Assembly (NCBI RefSeq): GCF_037975245.1
Contig: NC_092564.1
Location: 3,125,984 to 3,189,983, forward strand
Direction of reading: 5' to 3'
Length of the DNA: 64,000 bases
Origin: Apostichopus japonicus
Taxonomy: Eukaryota > Echinodermata > Holothuroidea > Aspidochirotida > Stichopodidae
Shown: positions 12,674 through 25,822 of the stretch, one piece after another
How the letters are laid out: each line of letters starts with the position of its first letter
Numbering within the stretch: position 1 is the stretch's first letter
The notes under the pieces: generated by a model
Told to the model about the DNA's origin: nothing
Databases searched by the model: none
The model's input: the letters and a program-made list of their open reading frames with translations, nothing else
Translations under genes and position numbers: made by a program

Positions 12674-13179
12674 ATGATACTATTAGATGGCAGTTTAAGT
12701 TACGCATCCGGCATAAATGAGAACACACAATCAAACCCTGAAAGGTATTATGAACACTTGTTTAAATGCACATGCGCTTGCATGTCATTGTTATCGAGTG
12801 GATTTAACTGATGGCGATTCGTTTTCACAAGTTCGCGCTTGGTTCCATGCACAAGTTGTATATTAAGAACCCGGATTACGTTTTCCCTTACGTTTCTCGT
12901 TTAATATATATAAGAATCATTGCTTCACCCCATTAATCATGTACTGCATACTTTAACGGATAAAAATGGACCCTCGAAAGATAAAGTACTCTCACATAGT
13001 TATTGAAATAACTCCCTGTGATGAAAAATAGCAGAAATTAGGTAACACGGAAGTTTTCCAGACACGATTTCACTGTTTTTGCAAATCTTCATGTATTGAT
13101 GGATAGGATTCTGACCTAACATGGTACATTACAATATGGTGCTGATCAAGAGCGACACGGTCACTGGAGCTCTCCTGTT

Positions 13180-13400
13180 TTTACTGTTATTTCATGTCGT
13201 CATATCATCTATATCGTCCACTTTCGTGCAATATTCCAGAGAGGAATTATTTTATTACACATGCAATATCACTTTTATATGTGTTTCATCGTTATGCGTT
13301 TTCAATTTCATGTCTGTTTTAGAGCTCTTGTGTTTGAACAATTTCCATTGTATTTTTATGCATGTGGCTGAATAAATCATCTATCTATCTATATCTATTA
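13180..13400 (+). repeat. Possible LINE 3' tail with (ATCT)n
   Basis: A T-rich stretch ends in 'gaataaatc' followed by ATCT repeats at about 13376-13398. The layout resembles the LINE-type tail at 23900-24252. No coding part is retained. Confidence 0.35.
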
Positions 13401-13408
13401 TGTTGCAG

Positions 13409-13481
13409 GTTCCTTCAGATGTCTTTTTTTGTCGAAATCCCAGCTGGATCGATTAGTTTGCAATTTACCTACATTATCATC
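13409..13481 (+). CDS. Candidate exon of unknown gene
   Basis: Acceptor 'atgttgcag' and donor GTGAGTATT bracket 73 nt open in one frame (phase 2 to 0), including VEIPAGSISLQF. It could be a downstream exon of the FN3 gene, but no phase link is demonstrable. It has the same length and phase as the SMP membrane exons but no sequence similarity to them. Confidence 0.3.
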
Positions 13482-13734
13482 GTGAGTATTGATACCCTCT
13501 CCCTTTAATACATAAATTGGTAATGATAGTCGTTACCTTATCACATGACACTATTGTGCAGGGTACAATTTGCATACACCAGTATTACTGTGACTGGATT
13601 GGTTCGTTGTCATTTCTACCTCATCAAGTGACATTACCATAGAGTATACTATTCCATAACAGTCTCCTGTCAATGAAACGGTTATGTAGTAGTTGTTACA
13701 CGATGCAGTGACATGCGCATGGGCGAGAGAGACA

Positions 13735-14045
<311 letters not shown>

Positions 14046-14424
14046 TAATGCGGTGTTTTTCCCACAAGACTTGCCATATTCGTAGCTATTCCTCCAATGC
14101 AGTTCTTACGGCTTACGCCCTCATTTTTTAATTATCGTGGGGCCCAAAAGAGGTCAGAAAGTCAAGTGGCTAATAACGTCTGGGAGGATGGTAAACAAAG
14201 CAGGAGTCAACTCTGTCTGAGGTTTTACTGCGAATTATGTTGACATTTATTGTGTATTAAAAAAACCAAGATAAACTTTCTGGTGGCACCGGTAGGTGTT
14301 GCACTATCTGACGTCACAGCTAGACGCTTTTACATAGAATAGTGTCTCAGTTGATATATTTCAAAGCAGACGCATGCTGCCAGTCAAAACAAATTGGAGG
14401 AGTCTTTTTGGTTTCGAGGACAAT

Positions 14425-14692
14425 CGTAACCTATGCAGTTATGCTGGCGGAGAGTGTGTGCGTGCGTGGTGTGTGCTATTGTTTTGCTATCTGACCGAGG
14501 ACTTGAACAAAAGAATTTAAGGTCCTCGGTTGTGATTTCTAAAGAATCACCACGTCCTCGGAAGAATTCTATTGTATGGGGTATTGTTAAGGTTAGGGTA
14601 CGTGGATTTGAACAATGGAAAATACGCTGGGGTCCTCGGTCTGAATGTAATTCAAACATGTGTGTAAGTGTGTGTGTGTGTGTGACGCCTCG
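14425..14692. repeat. MITE-like block with inverted GTCCTCGG motifs
   Basis: GACCGAGGAC at about 14490 faces GTCCTCGGTC at about 14634, with further GTCCTCGG copies at about 14522 and 14553. A (GT)n run closes the block. It may be a small inverted-repeat element; no TSD is determined. Confidence 0.5.
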
Positions 14693-15130
14693 CTTGTAAA
14701 CACGATATCTCAAGAAGGGAAGCTTTGACCAATATCATGCTTATTGAATATGAGTGACACATTGAGTAGAAGAACCATATTGTTTTATTGGAAGGTCAAA
14801 GGTCATTTGAGGTCACAAGGGGCCAAATAGTGAAACCCTTGTTAACACGATATCTCAGGAAGGGAGGTTTTGGACCAAGCTGATATTTCGGGAGTAGAAG
14901 AACCACATTGAGTAAAATAACCTTATTGTGTTGTGGGGAGTTCAAATGTCATTAGGGGTCACCAGGTGCCAAATAGTGAAAACCTTGTAAACACGATATC
15001 TCACGAAGGGTGACTTGGACCAATCTCATATTTAGTATGTAGTTGTGACACGTTCAGTTCAAGAAGCATATTGCTTTTTGTGGAGGTCAAAGGTCACTTA
15101 GAGTCACCAGAGGCCAAATTGTGGAAACGT
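14693..15130. repeat. Three tandem 146-bp units with AGGTCAAAGGTCA
   Basis: Units start with CTTGTAAACACGATATCTCA at 14693, 14838 and 14984 (spacing 145 and 146). Each then has 'gaccaa', 'gagtagaagaacc', a GGTCA-rich block and 'ggccaaat.gtgaaa'. Units 1 and 3 contain AGGTCAAAGGTCA (14793-14805 and 15084-15096), the consensus of a DR1 nuclear-receptor site. Diverged units continue at about 15808-16020. This is a dispersed tandem repeat rather than a gene. Confidence 0.85.
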
Positions 15131-16444
15131 TGTTTCATATCTACCGTATCTCCCACCGACCAGCCTAGTAAAAAACACGTGCGTTACGCCTCATAAGAAT
15201 TGGAGGCTGTTGGCAATTGGAAATTACCTTATGGGCGTCCGTTGAAACAAATAAAATTTCGCAAAAGAAGTCTCTAGGCTTTAGTACGTCGATAAAGTTG
15301 CCTACTTTCGCTAATACATTGCATGCAAAACGGTGTACTCAGTTGTACATACTGCAGTGCTATAGGAAGTTTCCGTCGAATTTTGCAATTGTATTGTTCA
15401 CTGCCAAATACAAATTTCAGGTTTGGATGTAGTTTTCGTGGGGGAAATGACGAAACTTAACTGTTACCTAGTTAGATTTTTGACATTGACCCAAGTCAGA
15501 GCGAATTATTTGTGTAAAACGGTAAACGGACAGTGAGTTCACGAGCTGTGTCTGGATTAGCTTGACCTTGAAAGTAATGCCTAGCTGCCTATTTATGATT
15601 CTGCGACATGTTTTCCTTTTTTCAACACTTACTTTTGGTGGAATAAAAGTTTAAATGTCATACTGCACAGAAACATAAATTTCCAATGTGCAATTACGTA
15701 GCACTATACTTCTTCCTAAGTGCACTGGCGAGTATAATTTGGCCAGTAGAGTTTTAGTCACTGTCGCCAAATCGAATGCTTTTAAAAATACTTGTAGAGG
15801 CCTGAAAACCTTGAAAACATGATTTCCCATGGCAGAAATCAAGGATACTTTTCATACATGGTATATGGATTTGCCATATTGAGTACAAGAATCCTGTTGA
15901 CTCTGAAAACTCTGAAAATCCTTTTACATGATATCTTATGATGGGAATTGTGGATACCTCTCATACTTGGTGCATGTGTGGATGCATAACATTGAGTGCA
16001 AGACCCCTGTTTTTGGTGGAGGTGTGTATTACCACGTACAGTAGACTGACCTGTGTTTATCATGCCATAATGTAATTGTATCAAAATAGTGGTTCGGGCT
16101 ATTTTTATTGTACAGCTAGTTCTGGTTACTAACAAGCAAAATCATATTGCAATGAAGTCATCTAAACCTCAATGCACTTTGCATTCTGTTTTTATTTTTC
16201 TTCTTGTTTCTTGCTTGATGTTGGAAAACATGATTGGTCAAGAATGAGTCATTTGTAGTAATGCGACAATGTGAAGTGAGTGTAAGGACCCATTATACAG
16301 TAAATTGTGCATGTGCTTACGTAAAACATCACCAGTGATATTCCAGTTGTGTAGATCAAATGACAGTTGAGGTCCAAGTCTGAAGTCTTAACAGTCAAAT
16401 GATAACTTGAAACAGTCGAAACTTCAACATTATTCTTCCAACTT
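15131..16444. other. Non-coding; contains decayed units of the 146-bp repeat
   Basis: At about 15808-16020 'cttgaaaacatgatttccca', 'attgagtacaagaatcctgt', 'catacttggtgcatgtgtgg' and 'tttttggtggaggt' are recognisable relatives of the 14693-15130 units. Nothing else was identified. Confidence 0.5.
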
Positions 16445-17191
16445 CAGGCGCGGATCCAGGGGGGGGTCCAGGGGGTCCGGACCCCCCTGCTCTTGGCCAA
16501 AAAAAAAAGAGAAAAAAAAAGAGAGAAAAAAAGAGAGAGAGAAAAAATAATTAAATTAAACGCCAATTTTAAACATGTAGGACGTCAGAAGGCGGTTATC
16601 CTTACAAGTCAGCCAGGTGTATCTTTTCCGTCAAATGAACTTTAGTGTGCACGCGTGCGACACGTGCAAAAAATGCCTAAAAATCTCAATTTTCAGACCG
16701 AAAAGTTTCAGAATTGAGGTGGTGTTCGAATTGTTTTGGGCGGTGAGGTGGCAGAGCGGTAGGCTGCATAGGATGCGCCGACGAATTCTTCATGAGAGAT
16801 CGTTTTCTGCGGTGAGAAGGCATAAAACTGTTCTCCGATCAACAATGGGCAAGGAACGTCTCACAGCTCTTGTTCTCGTGAACACGTATTATAACACTCC
16901 TATCGACACTGACGAAGTGTTCCGAAAGTTCATTGAGAAACATCCACGGCGTTTGTTCTCTCCAATCTACCATGAATAGATCATCAATAAAACTAGCTAA
17001 CTCGTACTGATGCAGATACATTTCGAGTGAGTTTTTGTAGGTGCTTTGAATGGCTAAATTGAAGGGGGTTCCCTGTTGTACTTAAATATCCAAGAATTTC
17101 ACAATGGATAGAGGGAAACCCACTCCCCTTAGACCCTAGGATCACTGGAGGCCAAACCCCTCACCCTTCCAGAATCCTGGATCCGGCCCTG
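16445..17191 (+). mobile_element. hAT element relic carrying a transposase fragment
   Basis: The left end is CAGGCGCGGATCCAGG and the right end (17176-17191) CCTGGATCCGGCCCTG, an imperfect inverted pair of hAT type. The flanking 8-mers do not match (TCCAACTT / CATCAAAC), so the TSD has decayed or one end is secondary. Poly-G/C and A-rich purine runs follow the left end. The interior holds the transposase remnant described separately. Confidence 0.75.
16787..16979 (+). pseudogene. hAT-family transposase C-terminal fragment (zf-MYM/DUF4371 type)
   Basis: The open frame ends at the TAG at 16977-16979. Its last 60 or so residues include RSFSAVRRHK, LRSTMGKERLTALVLVNTY and a DTDEVFRKFIEKHPRR tail. 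This arrangement is characteristic of the C-terminal dimerisation region of hAT-like transposases related to zinc-finger MYM-type 1 proteins: a SFS..RRIKT motif, then LRSTMGxxRL, then a short acidic/basic end. Most of the protein, including the N-terminal zinc finger and the RNase H-like catalytic core, is missing, so it cannot be active. Confidence 0.7.
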
Positions 17192-17339
17192 CATCAAACA
17201 GTGGTGACGGAACGGGCGGGGGATTGGTGGCTAAAGGCATTATGATTTTTGTATCATCTCAACTCATCTGATATGTATTACCATATTTCATAGATTGTTT
17301 TTTTCTCATCAATTGAGAAATTGCAGACATGAGATCCAT

Positions 17340-17530
17340 ATTCTCAGGCTAGGTTCATGCAGCTTAGAATACTCGGGAAGTGCCGTTTCTGGCCATCGGG
17401 GGGGGGGGGGAGGGGTTTGTAAAGCCAAAAATTTTCTGGTACGCTCCGCGCCAACCGATGGTGGCGCTCCGCTTAGATAGTCTTTCGATCAGGCGCGGAT
17501 GGACCAGTCAGACCCCCCCCTGTCAAAAAT
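17340..17530. repeat. Fragment of hAT-related repeat family 2
   Basis: It contains 'actcgggaagtgccgtttct', a poly-G run, and 'tacgctccgcgccaaccgat' followed by 'ggtggcgctccgcttagatag', the conserved core also found at 11627, 27515, 55586 and 57987. Confidence 0.75.
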
Positions 17531-18052
17531 CCTGCATCAGTCCCTGAACTTGTCGACTGTTTATCTGAAAATTCGATTATTTCATCTAAATGATTGTCAC
17601 TATTCTTGCAAAATAGCGACCCGTTATTCTTTTCATCGCAAGAAGGAAGGGGGGCTTAACATATGAATGAAAAACCCTTAATTGTCGCCGCCGCTTCCAC
17701 CCCCCCCCCCCCACCGTCCCGCTACTGTGAATTATTAAGAAATGCTGTCGGTACTGGCGGTTAAAAAAATTGGCTAAACATGACAAGAAATGTCAAATAA
17801 GTACGATTAGGGGTTTATAGAGCTACCGTTGTATAAAACGAGGGCCTAATATAGAACCAGAATAGGATTTCGACGCCATTATGCAAAGTTGATCAGTTTC
17901 ATAAACTTACAAGCACCTCAGTGCTATTATCCTTTGGTGACTATTCCATCATCAAAAGTAAACAACCGTAAACCTTTTGTAAATTTTAATAAACATATTA
18001 AAAGAACAGTCCAGGTCAAAATGTCTCCTTGATATGTAAAAGAGGAACATAA
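17531..18052. other. No recognisable feature
   Basis: Non-coding sequence with a poly-C run near 17700. No exon or transposon end was identified. Confidence 0.35.
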
Positions 18053-19603
18053 TCTAATCATTCTCGGGAAATTTGCATTTAATTCCTGTGAACCGTTTGT
18101 GAGATATTGACAGTTGAAGTTGCCACCTTTCATACCAAAAGTGAACTTAGAGCAAACAGGTGTGACGTCATGGTTGCACATTGATAAATAATGTTTTGTG
18201 TTTCTTTAAAATTTACGTCTAACGTTATACTCCACAATTGGATGCGTCCATAATGTGAATGTACCACGGGTAATGGTATTTTATAATCTTCACATCCCAT
18301 TTAGACAAACTATAACCCTATCCAATCAAAGGTCAAATCAGACTGAAAAATGAAGAAAGAGCAAAACATTATTTTGTCAGTGTGCAACTATGACATCACA
18401 CCCGTTTGCTTCAAGTTCACTTTTGGTAGAATATCAGATAATTCTTTTTATTAGAATAAAAATAAAAACATGGACGAATGTATGCTGAAGAATTGAACGC
18501 TGAACATTTATTCAAACGTGTTCATTTCTTCAGTTGCACTGGCCATTTTTAAGCCTATAGCAAAATTTGACACCTTGTCTAGACGGAATCGATCATGAAA
18601 TTACACATGTGTATTATTAATGGGTATTAATTTAACTATATGGTTGTTAATCATCGGAGACGTAACCCTTTTCAAGAATTTGTAACCAGCAAATGTACAT
18701 TAATTAATAATTAACAAATGACTCAGTTATAAAGAAAGGAAAAGAGAAAGTTGATATGCTTTCTACTTTGCTTTATTATGATTGATCATTTTGTTGGAAA
18801 TTAAATTGGACTTAGATCACGATAACGAGCTATAAAATTATCTATATTATATCAGAAGGTACCGAACGTGTATGATCACATCATTGAAAACAGACTATTG
18901 TGCATGTATGCTAGATAATTTAAATTTGTGTTTATCTGATCTTCACATGTGAAACTTAATGTTTTAACTTTATCTAATCATTCTGGGGATATTTGCATTC
19001 AATTCATATAAACCGTTTGTGAGATATTGACAGTTGAAGTAACCACCTTTCGTACCAAAATTGAACTTGGAGCAAACAGGTGTGACGTCATGGTTGCACA
19101 TTGATAAATAATGTTTTGTGTTTCTTTAAAATTTACGTCTAATTTTATACTCCACAATTGGATGCGTCCATAATGTGAATGTACCACGGGTATTGGTATT
19201 TTATAATCTTCACATCCCATTTAGACAAACTAGTAACCCTATCCAATCAAAGGTCAAATCAGACTGAAAAATGAAGAAAAAGCAAAACATTATTTGTCAG
19301 TGTGCAACTATGACATCACACCCGTTTGCTTCAAGTTCACTTTTGGTAGAATATCAGATAATTCTTTTTATTAGAATAAAAATAAAAACATGGACGAATG
19401 TATGCTGAAGTATTGAACGCTGAACATTTATTCAAATGTGTTCATTTCATCAGTTGCACTGGCCATTCTTAAGCCTATAGAAAATTTGACACCTTGTCTA
19501 GACGGAATCGATCATGAAATTACACATGTGTATTATTTAATGGGTATTAATTTAACTATATGATTGTTAATCATCGGAGACGTAACCCTTTTCGAGAATT
19601 TTT
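18053..19603. repeat. Direct duplication (offset 920 bp) of an inverted-arm repeat
   Basis: Copy 1 (18053-about 18672) and copy 2 (18973-19603) are near identical. Each contains a long imperfect palindrome: the left arm has 'ccaaaagtgaactt', 'gcaaacaggtgtgacgtcat' and 'ggttgcaca'; the right arm is the inverse with 'tgacatcacacccgtttgct' and 'gttcacttttgg'. Copy 1 is followed by about 300 bp of unique AT-rich DNA. Diverged relatives are at 6600-7060 and 28560-28790. Confidence 0.85.
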
Positions 19604-20179
19604 ATATATACGTATATATATTGCTCCAAAGAGCCAAGTGTCGGAAATATTATTGTTTTGGAAGTTTTCATTTTAGATGAAGCTAACTACAACTTCTAGC
19701 AGTCTTTATATAACTGAGCTGGAGAAACAGAATTACAACATCTTCTAGAGTTATATTACCAGTCTGCTGACTATCCTCATCTTAGCCATAAGGGACTTAA
19801 AGGAGCTTACTGAATAAAGTAACTATACGCCCAACTAACCTACACGCCTACATGATAGTTGATAACGTTGGAGAATACCTCTATCCTTTTGCATCCTTTA
19901 TAAGTCAACATTCTTAATTTACTTGTTCCCTTAGTTGATTATTTTCGTATACAATATTATACACAGGGGATCCAATGAAATGAAAAAATGCGGTAAAAAC
20001 TACAAGATTGCTTTCCTTGAGGGAAACACAACTTTAAAGTGAAATGAACAAGGGAAGGTGACGTCAGATATCTGCATACTGTCTTCAGCAATAAGTTTGG
20101 AACCTTCATTCTGGGTACATATATGTCGGTGCTTTGCAGCTATGTCAGATACGCTGTGGAGTTGCGTCGATGTAAGTCC
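19604..20179. other. Region downstream of SMP-F, possible 3' UTR
   Basis: No exon is seen. It lies immediately 3' of the SMP-F stop on the minus strand. No convincing minus-strand poly(A) signal was singled out. Confidence 0.35.
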
Positions 20180-23100
20180 CTAATTACAGATGCACTGGTA
20201 GAAAAGAAAAAAAAAGAAATTGATCAAGATTTTCATTTTTAGACTGTTTTGGATTTTTATAGACTTATTTACATTTTTTATGTATGAAAAGATCGACGAT
20301 CACGTGATCTAAATATGACATGTGTTATAAAATGCTATTTTACAACAACAAACAATAAATGATCATCGCACGGGCATTGATAGTTAGAGAAGAGGTAAAA
20401 TCCTAATACAATAGCACAACTTCACTCCTGGTTGCAACTTTTAGTAAAACACAGCCAGTTGTTTTACAAATGTTACAGCCAGTTCTCTCAATGGAACATT
20501 GTAACTGTCGGAACGTACGTGAAATCTACTATCAAACTAGAGAGAGTTAATTGCATTTTAACTTTGTAAACTGATCTCCCCTTTCTTTCCCTCTCACACA
20601 CCAACTCTCCTTACCCACCCCACCCTCCCGCAAGAAAACAAAAAACGTGTTATTAAGTGTACTTGAACAAACTGTTCGTTTTTGCTTTGTCTTTTATACA
20701 ATGGCCTTTGTTTGGTTAGTTGCTTGTGTTTGGCCGATAACTCTGTTTCAAAGACATTCGTAACGTTTAATACATTGAAGTAAAAACTTTAAGAAATGTA
20801 AGCATCCCCCCCCCCATTGTATCCTCTATTTTTACTATACTTAGGTTCTACACAATAGTTCTTCTTGTATGTGCGTGTGTGCATGTGTGTGTGAGTATTA
20901 ATGTGCTTTAACAGAATTTCTTCTTAAAAAAATATGATACAATTTTCGTGATATGCTGAAATTAAGGAATGGATTCATAAAACCGATATATAACACTCAC
21001 CAAACAAAGCCATACAAGAAGCCACGGGAAGAAAAATATTGATATGATGCAGTGAAGGCAATGGTTAACCTCCCTGTAGAAAAAAAAAAGAGTAAAAATT
21101 AAATTTGAATCGTGTTTAGTGTAGAGACTTAGAAAAGGATTATTTATCTAACTCATGAATAGCATAAACTATGAATTACTATATATCAGAGGGACAAATC
21201 AAAGCTTATATTTGTAATTCTACATTTGTGAACGAAAATTCGCTAAATTATTTCTCTAAACTTAAATTTATATGAAGTTCATAAACTTATAAAGACAATA
21301 GACCTGGTTTCAAAAAAACTATACAACATTACCACACATATTTCTTTGTTTTACCGGTTGGTCATATTACTATATATGTCTTTCATATCATCCCCACCTC
21401 ATATCACTTACCACTTGTTTTTAAGCCAATATTGACATATGAAGAAAATATAATAAAAACCAGTCAATCAGTGACTCACTTTATAACGTCCTCAAACGTT
21501 TTTTTTTTTTTTTTTTTTGTTCTTGTTCTTCTTTTTTTTTGGTTTATACTCTGACGCGCTCAATTTTTATCCCCAGCCATCGATTAAGTAGATAATTAAA
21601 TATCTCATTGTTAGGTAAATGCTTTGGAGTGCAAGTAAATGCGTCTTGAAGTTTGAGCAGGAATGATGGATTATCTGACTTTATATAGAACACTGGGGCA
21701 ATAAACCCCTGTAAAACCCTTGTAAACCCCCTGTAAAACGGCCTGCGTGTTCTGTCATGTAAATATTCACACATTGTTTATTGCATATCCGTCGATCAAA
21801 ACAAACAGAGCCTGCGAGGGTGCAACCGTCCTTGTCGACTCCTTATTAGCTTTGGAACGCCAAAAGAGTAAAAAAAAAAAAATACAATATGCTATTTGTC
21901 ATCAGTTCTTTCTATTAGTATACGTCATGTAACGTAGTGCATCATTAAATATGTTACCGTTTGGCGTTCCATGACTTTACTGTTCGCTCTTTAGCGATTT
22001 CTTACCTATACTGCAGAAAATGATCGTCTTTGACTTTCTACGTCTTTCTTTATTTTCATGGAAAAGTGGTTTCCATACAAACAAGAGAACAAATTATTTG
22101 GTTAGCAAGGATTTTCACAGTTAGCTCCAGTTAGCAATTTCGAAACCACTGAACATTGGTCGGACTCCGGCCACAACCCCACCACCCCCCCCCCCCCAAA
22201 TCTCAAACATGTGTCGGGGTCCCTTAAAGCACGAATAGAGAAGGCAAACGTTATTATCAATTGGGATGTGAAAACGCACTTCTTTTGAACTTGGTTAACG
22301 ATGACGGTATCAGCGTTATTGTTGGCATTATACACGGTGCCCTGGTGCTGCTGGGATCGCTGGGCGCCGTGCAGTTCAGGAGCTTGTGATGTGTTTCTTG
22401 ACTGCTCCTATAATAACAAAAGTAAAAACAAAAACAATAGCATTATTGACTACTATGAACAGAATCGCGACCAGAATGCATTCCACTTGGCTCGACTGTG
22501 ACAGTCAGTGACGTTCGCAAAGGGAAGCCGGGTGACGAAAACACCGCCACTCCCCCCCCCTCCACCCTCACATCCTCAGTCAGGCAGTCGGGAGGAACGT
22601 GCAGTTGTTTTTTTATCCAAAATTAAACAGTACCTATAGCACAACCTTGCGTTTTAAGACCTAATTAAAGACATTCCGTGCTCGGAAGTAGTAGGACTCA
22701 GATATTTAGTTATAAGCTTGCGATGTTAAACCATCAAGCTCTTTTTGTTTTATTCTTGTCGTTCAGTTTTTGTAATGCTTAGCGCATATGTTTTAAAACC
22801 ATAGTACTTTCTTTCGTTTAGTCAAGCTCATTGGTTGATCATTTTCAAAGGAATATTAATCGAATAGCTGCGGTGCAATTATTATTGATATATATATATA
22901 TACCCCAGACTGCATGTCTCTCGGCCTCCATGCATGTGCACAAAGGCCCGCCGAAGAAATCTGACAATGCTGTTTTTTCTTTTTGAATATCTTACTAGTT
23001 CAGTTTTCAGAGGTGTTTTATGACATATATGTGTTGAAAGGTCACATGAAACAGTTGAATGCAAACATGGTATAACAAATGAAAGCAAGAGTTAATCCCA

Positions 23101-25660
23101 CAGAAATGTTCAAGGAATATCTATCTCTACTTTTCCTTTAAAATATCTCAGTATATGCAGACGACACCGTCATAGTAACGGATGGCTCTGAAAGTTCGAT
23201 TCAGAAGATTTTCAATGTATTGAAAAGGTTTTCTCAGGTGTCAGGGCTGAAGGTGAACTTAGATAAGTCATATTTGTTCCCGCTATATGACGCCCTTGCA
23301 TCCACTTATCCATTCATCCATCTTCTAACTTTAACTGTAGTATCTGCAGTAACTCTATTAAACATCTTGGTATTGTATTCACACATCACGAAGATGATTT
23401 TAATTTTGTCTTAATTAATTAGGCTCCAAAACTCTCGAGAATAAAGGGTCTCCTTCATAGTTGGTCGTCACGTGATGTAACTCCTATATGCAAAATTTGA
23501 ATAATAAAGACGTTTGCAATCTCTCAACTTGTATACCTGCTTGCTGTCTTACCAATATTTACCGTATAACTGCAGAATGAGGGGTTCAGGAGTGACGTAT
23601 TGGAATTATGTAAGTAAGGGAACTAAAAATTATACAAATTATTAAATAATTATCCCTACATTAATGAGTTATGTGTACTGCACACCCTTTGTATATAACA
23701 ATGACATGTATGTCAATGAAAATGATAAGAATACATAAATGCATAAGATACATTCAATCCTAATTGTTTTTCATCTTTTGTCTTCCCGACCATAATAAAT
23801 GAGCAAAAATCCAGACTTGGATTGAAAGATGATATCATTGAAATAATATTGCTACATGACGATAATATTGTATTATCCCTCGTAGTGGGAGGATGAGACC
23901 TCCGAAGGCTCATACTAATCGTTACCCCTCATCTTTCATGGGACAAGCTGTTAGAATTTTTAATGCATCTTTTAATCGTTAATCTCTTGCCTTTGCCTTT
24001 GTCTTTCCTTCTTTCATTGGGTTCTTATCATATTTACCGTTTGTGATTTGTTTATACTCTTTATTCCTTGCCTTTCTGTGAGCTTCGGCGCATCTGTTCC
24101 CGTTCCTTGTTATTAGCGTTTCTTATGCTTTTATTGTCCTACTGTTTGTTCTCTTATTGTTGTATAGTATCGTTTTTATATCTTACTGTTTTATCTGCAA
24201 GCATGTAATTTCCCTATCGGATGCAATAAAGTTGATCTATCTATCTATCTATTAACAACATAATACAGCCTGAGCGTTCCATGCCATTTCTAAATAGATT
24301 ATGGAAAGACACTGTTCTCCAATTGTCGTACTAGTGGAGGGGTGGTGATAGATTAAATCCTCCCTCTTTACCTTTGGTGATACGATGTTTATGTTGCCAA
24401 CATATAGGCTTCTGAAAAATGAATGCCACGTGTCCCATACTGCCCCTAGAAATATATGCACCTACACCACTGCCACATATTGAATCCGCCACCCCTGTAT
24501 CTGCGTGCCATTTAGTATATACTTCCTTATTGATGGTCTAACATATATAGTCAGATACACATTCGTCTTTTCAACATTACATGAAAAGTTATTGGGACGA
24601 CTTTGTGTTTTCATCGCATTTCATTTATTTGTTTCTCCTAATCATACATATATACATATACAGAGATGTACCCACGCTGGGCGGCACTGGGCGGCCCCGC
24701 CCAGCACTAAAAATTACCGCCAACCACTGTCTTAAAAATCGGGAATCCCGCCCAGCACTATTTTCATCTAACATCCCGACATTCCTAACAATATATTCAA
24801 CATAATTTGGGCCTAGCCTATGCCAAAATCATACAGACTAATAATGCATCAGTTATACGCTTGCGAGAAACATAACTTACGGCTCTCAATCGGTCCATTG
24901 TAAAATCTCTTTGAAACAAAGTAATAACTTTTACCAGGTACGTATATTTCACTAAAAAAATGTAAATTGTTAGCAAAACTAGTACTTGTGTATGTGCTTA
25001 CAAAGCTTCACTAGTGCCAGTATTTGGCATCTAAGCACCTTCAAAAATCGAAAAATATCTCAAAGGGGAGAGGGACACCCCTCTCCCTTAGACCCCTCTC
25101 CCAGGACGGCGATCAGTGTACCCGGCACTCAGGAAATCCTGGGCACGTCCCTGCATATATACCCTTAGTGGCTCTCAATTCAGTGTACTAAGTTATTTGT
25201 TTATTTTGAGAATTTCTTACAATCTACAAAATGAATTGGTCACTTAGTTGCCTAACGTTAATACTCTACGTAAAATAGCAGAGTAGGTTGCCGCTTTTGG
25301 GTGAACTGTTGAGCATCAAATTTCTGGAAGCGACAAGTCGGAATTAGCATCTATGTGATCAATTTATGTGTCCTATATACCGAAAACCCCATTCCATAAC
25401 ACAATCATACTGGATTGATCAAACAATCATCGTCCATAGCCTAGTGGTTAGGGTGTCCGCATATAAAACGGAAAGCCCGGAATCGAAGCCAAGTGGAGAC
25501 TGGAAGTTTTTTCACTGTTCTGGATTTTCCTACTCACTACAATTTCAATTTTATATATGTATATATACAATTTTTCCTGTTGTTAATATGTTTTGCTACT
25601 TACTTAACTTCTCTGTTTTTAATTGTGAAGAAACAAATAAATGAAATGATTATGATACAT

Positions 25661-25730
<70 letters not shown>

Positions 25731-25750
25731 TTGTAGGCCTATTTATATAA

Positions 25751-25822
<72 letters not shown>

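Noticed and set aside
13121-13375. 84-codon ORF with hydrophobic stretches
   Set aside because: T-rich LINE-like tail; no exon signals, and the sequence ends in an ATCT tail.
16839-17021. Minus-strand ORF over the hAT transposase relic
   Set aside because: Antisense of the recognisable transposase C-terminus.
22226-22383. Plus-strand ORF with a hydrophobic [16 protein letters not shown] segment
   Set aside because: It is antisense to SMP-F exon 2, which has splice sites and phase support; no acceptor lies upstream on the plus strand.
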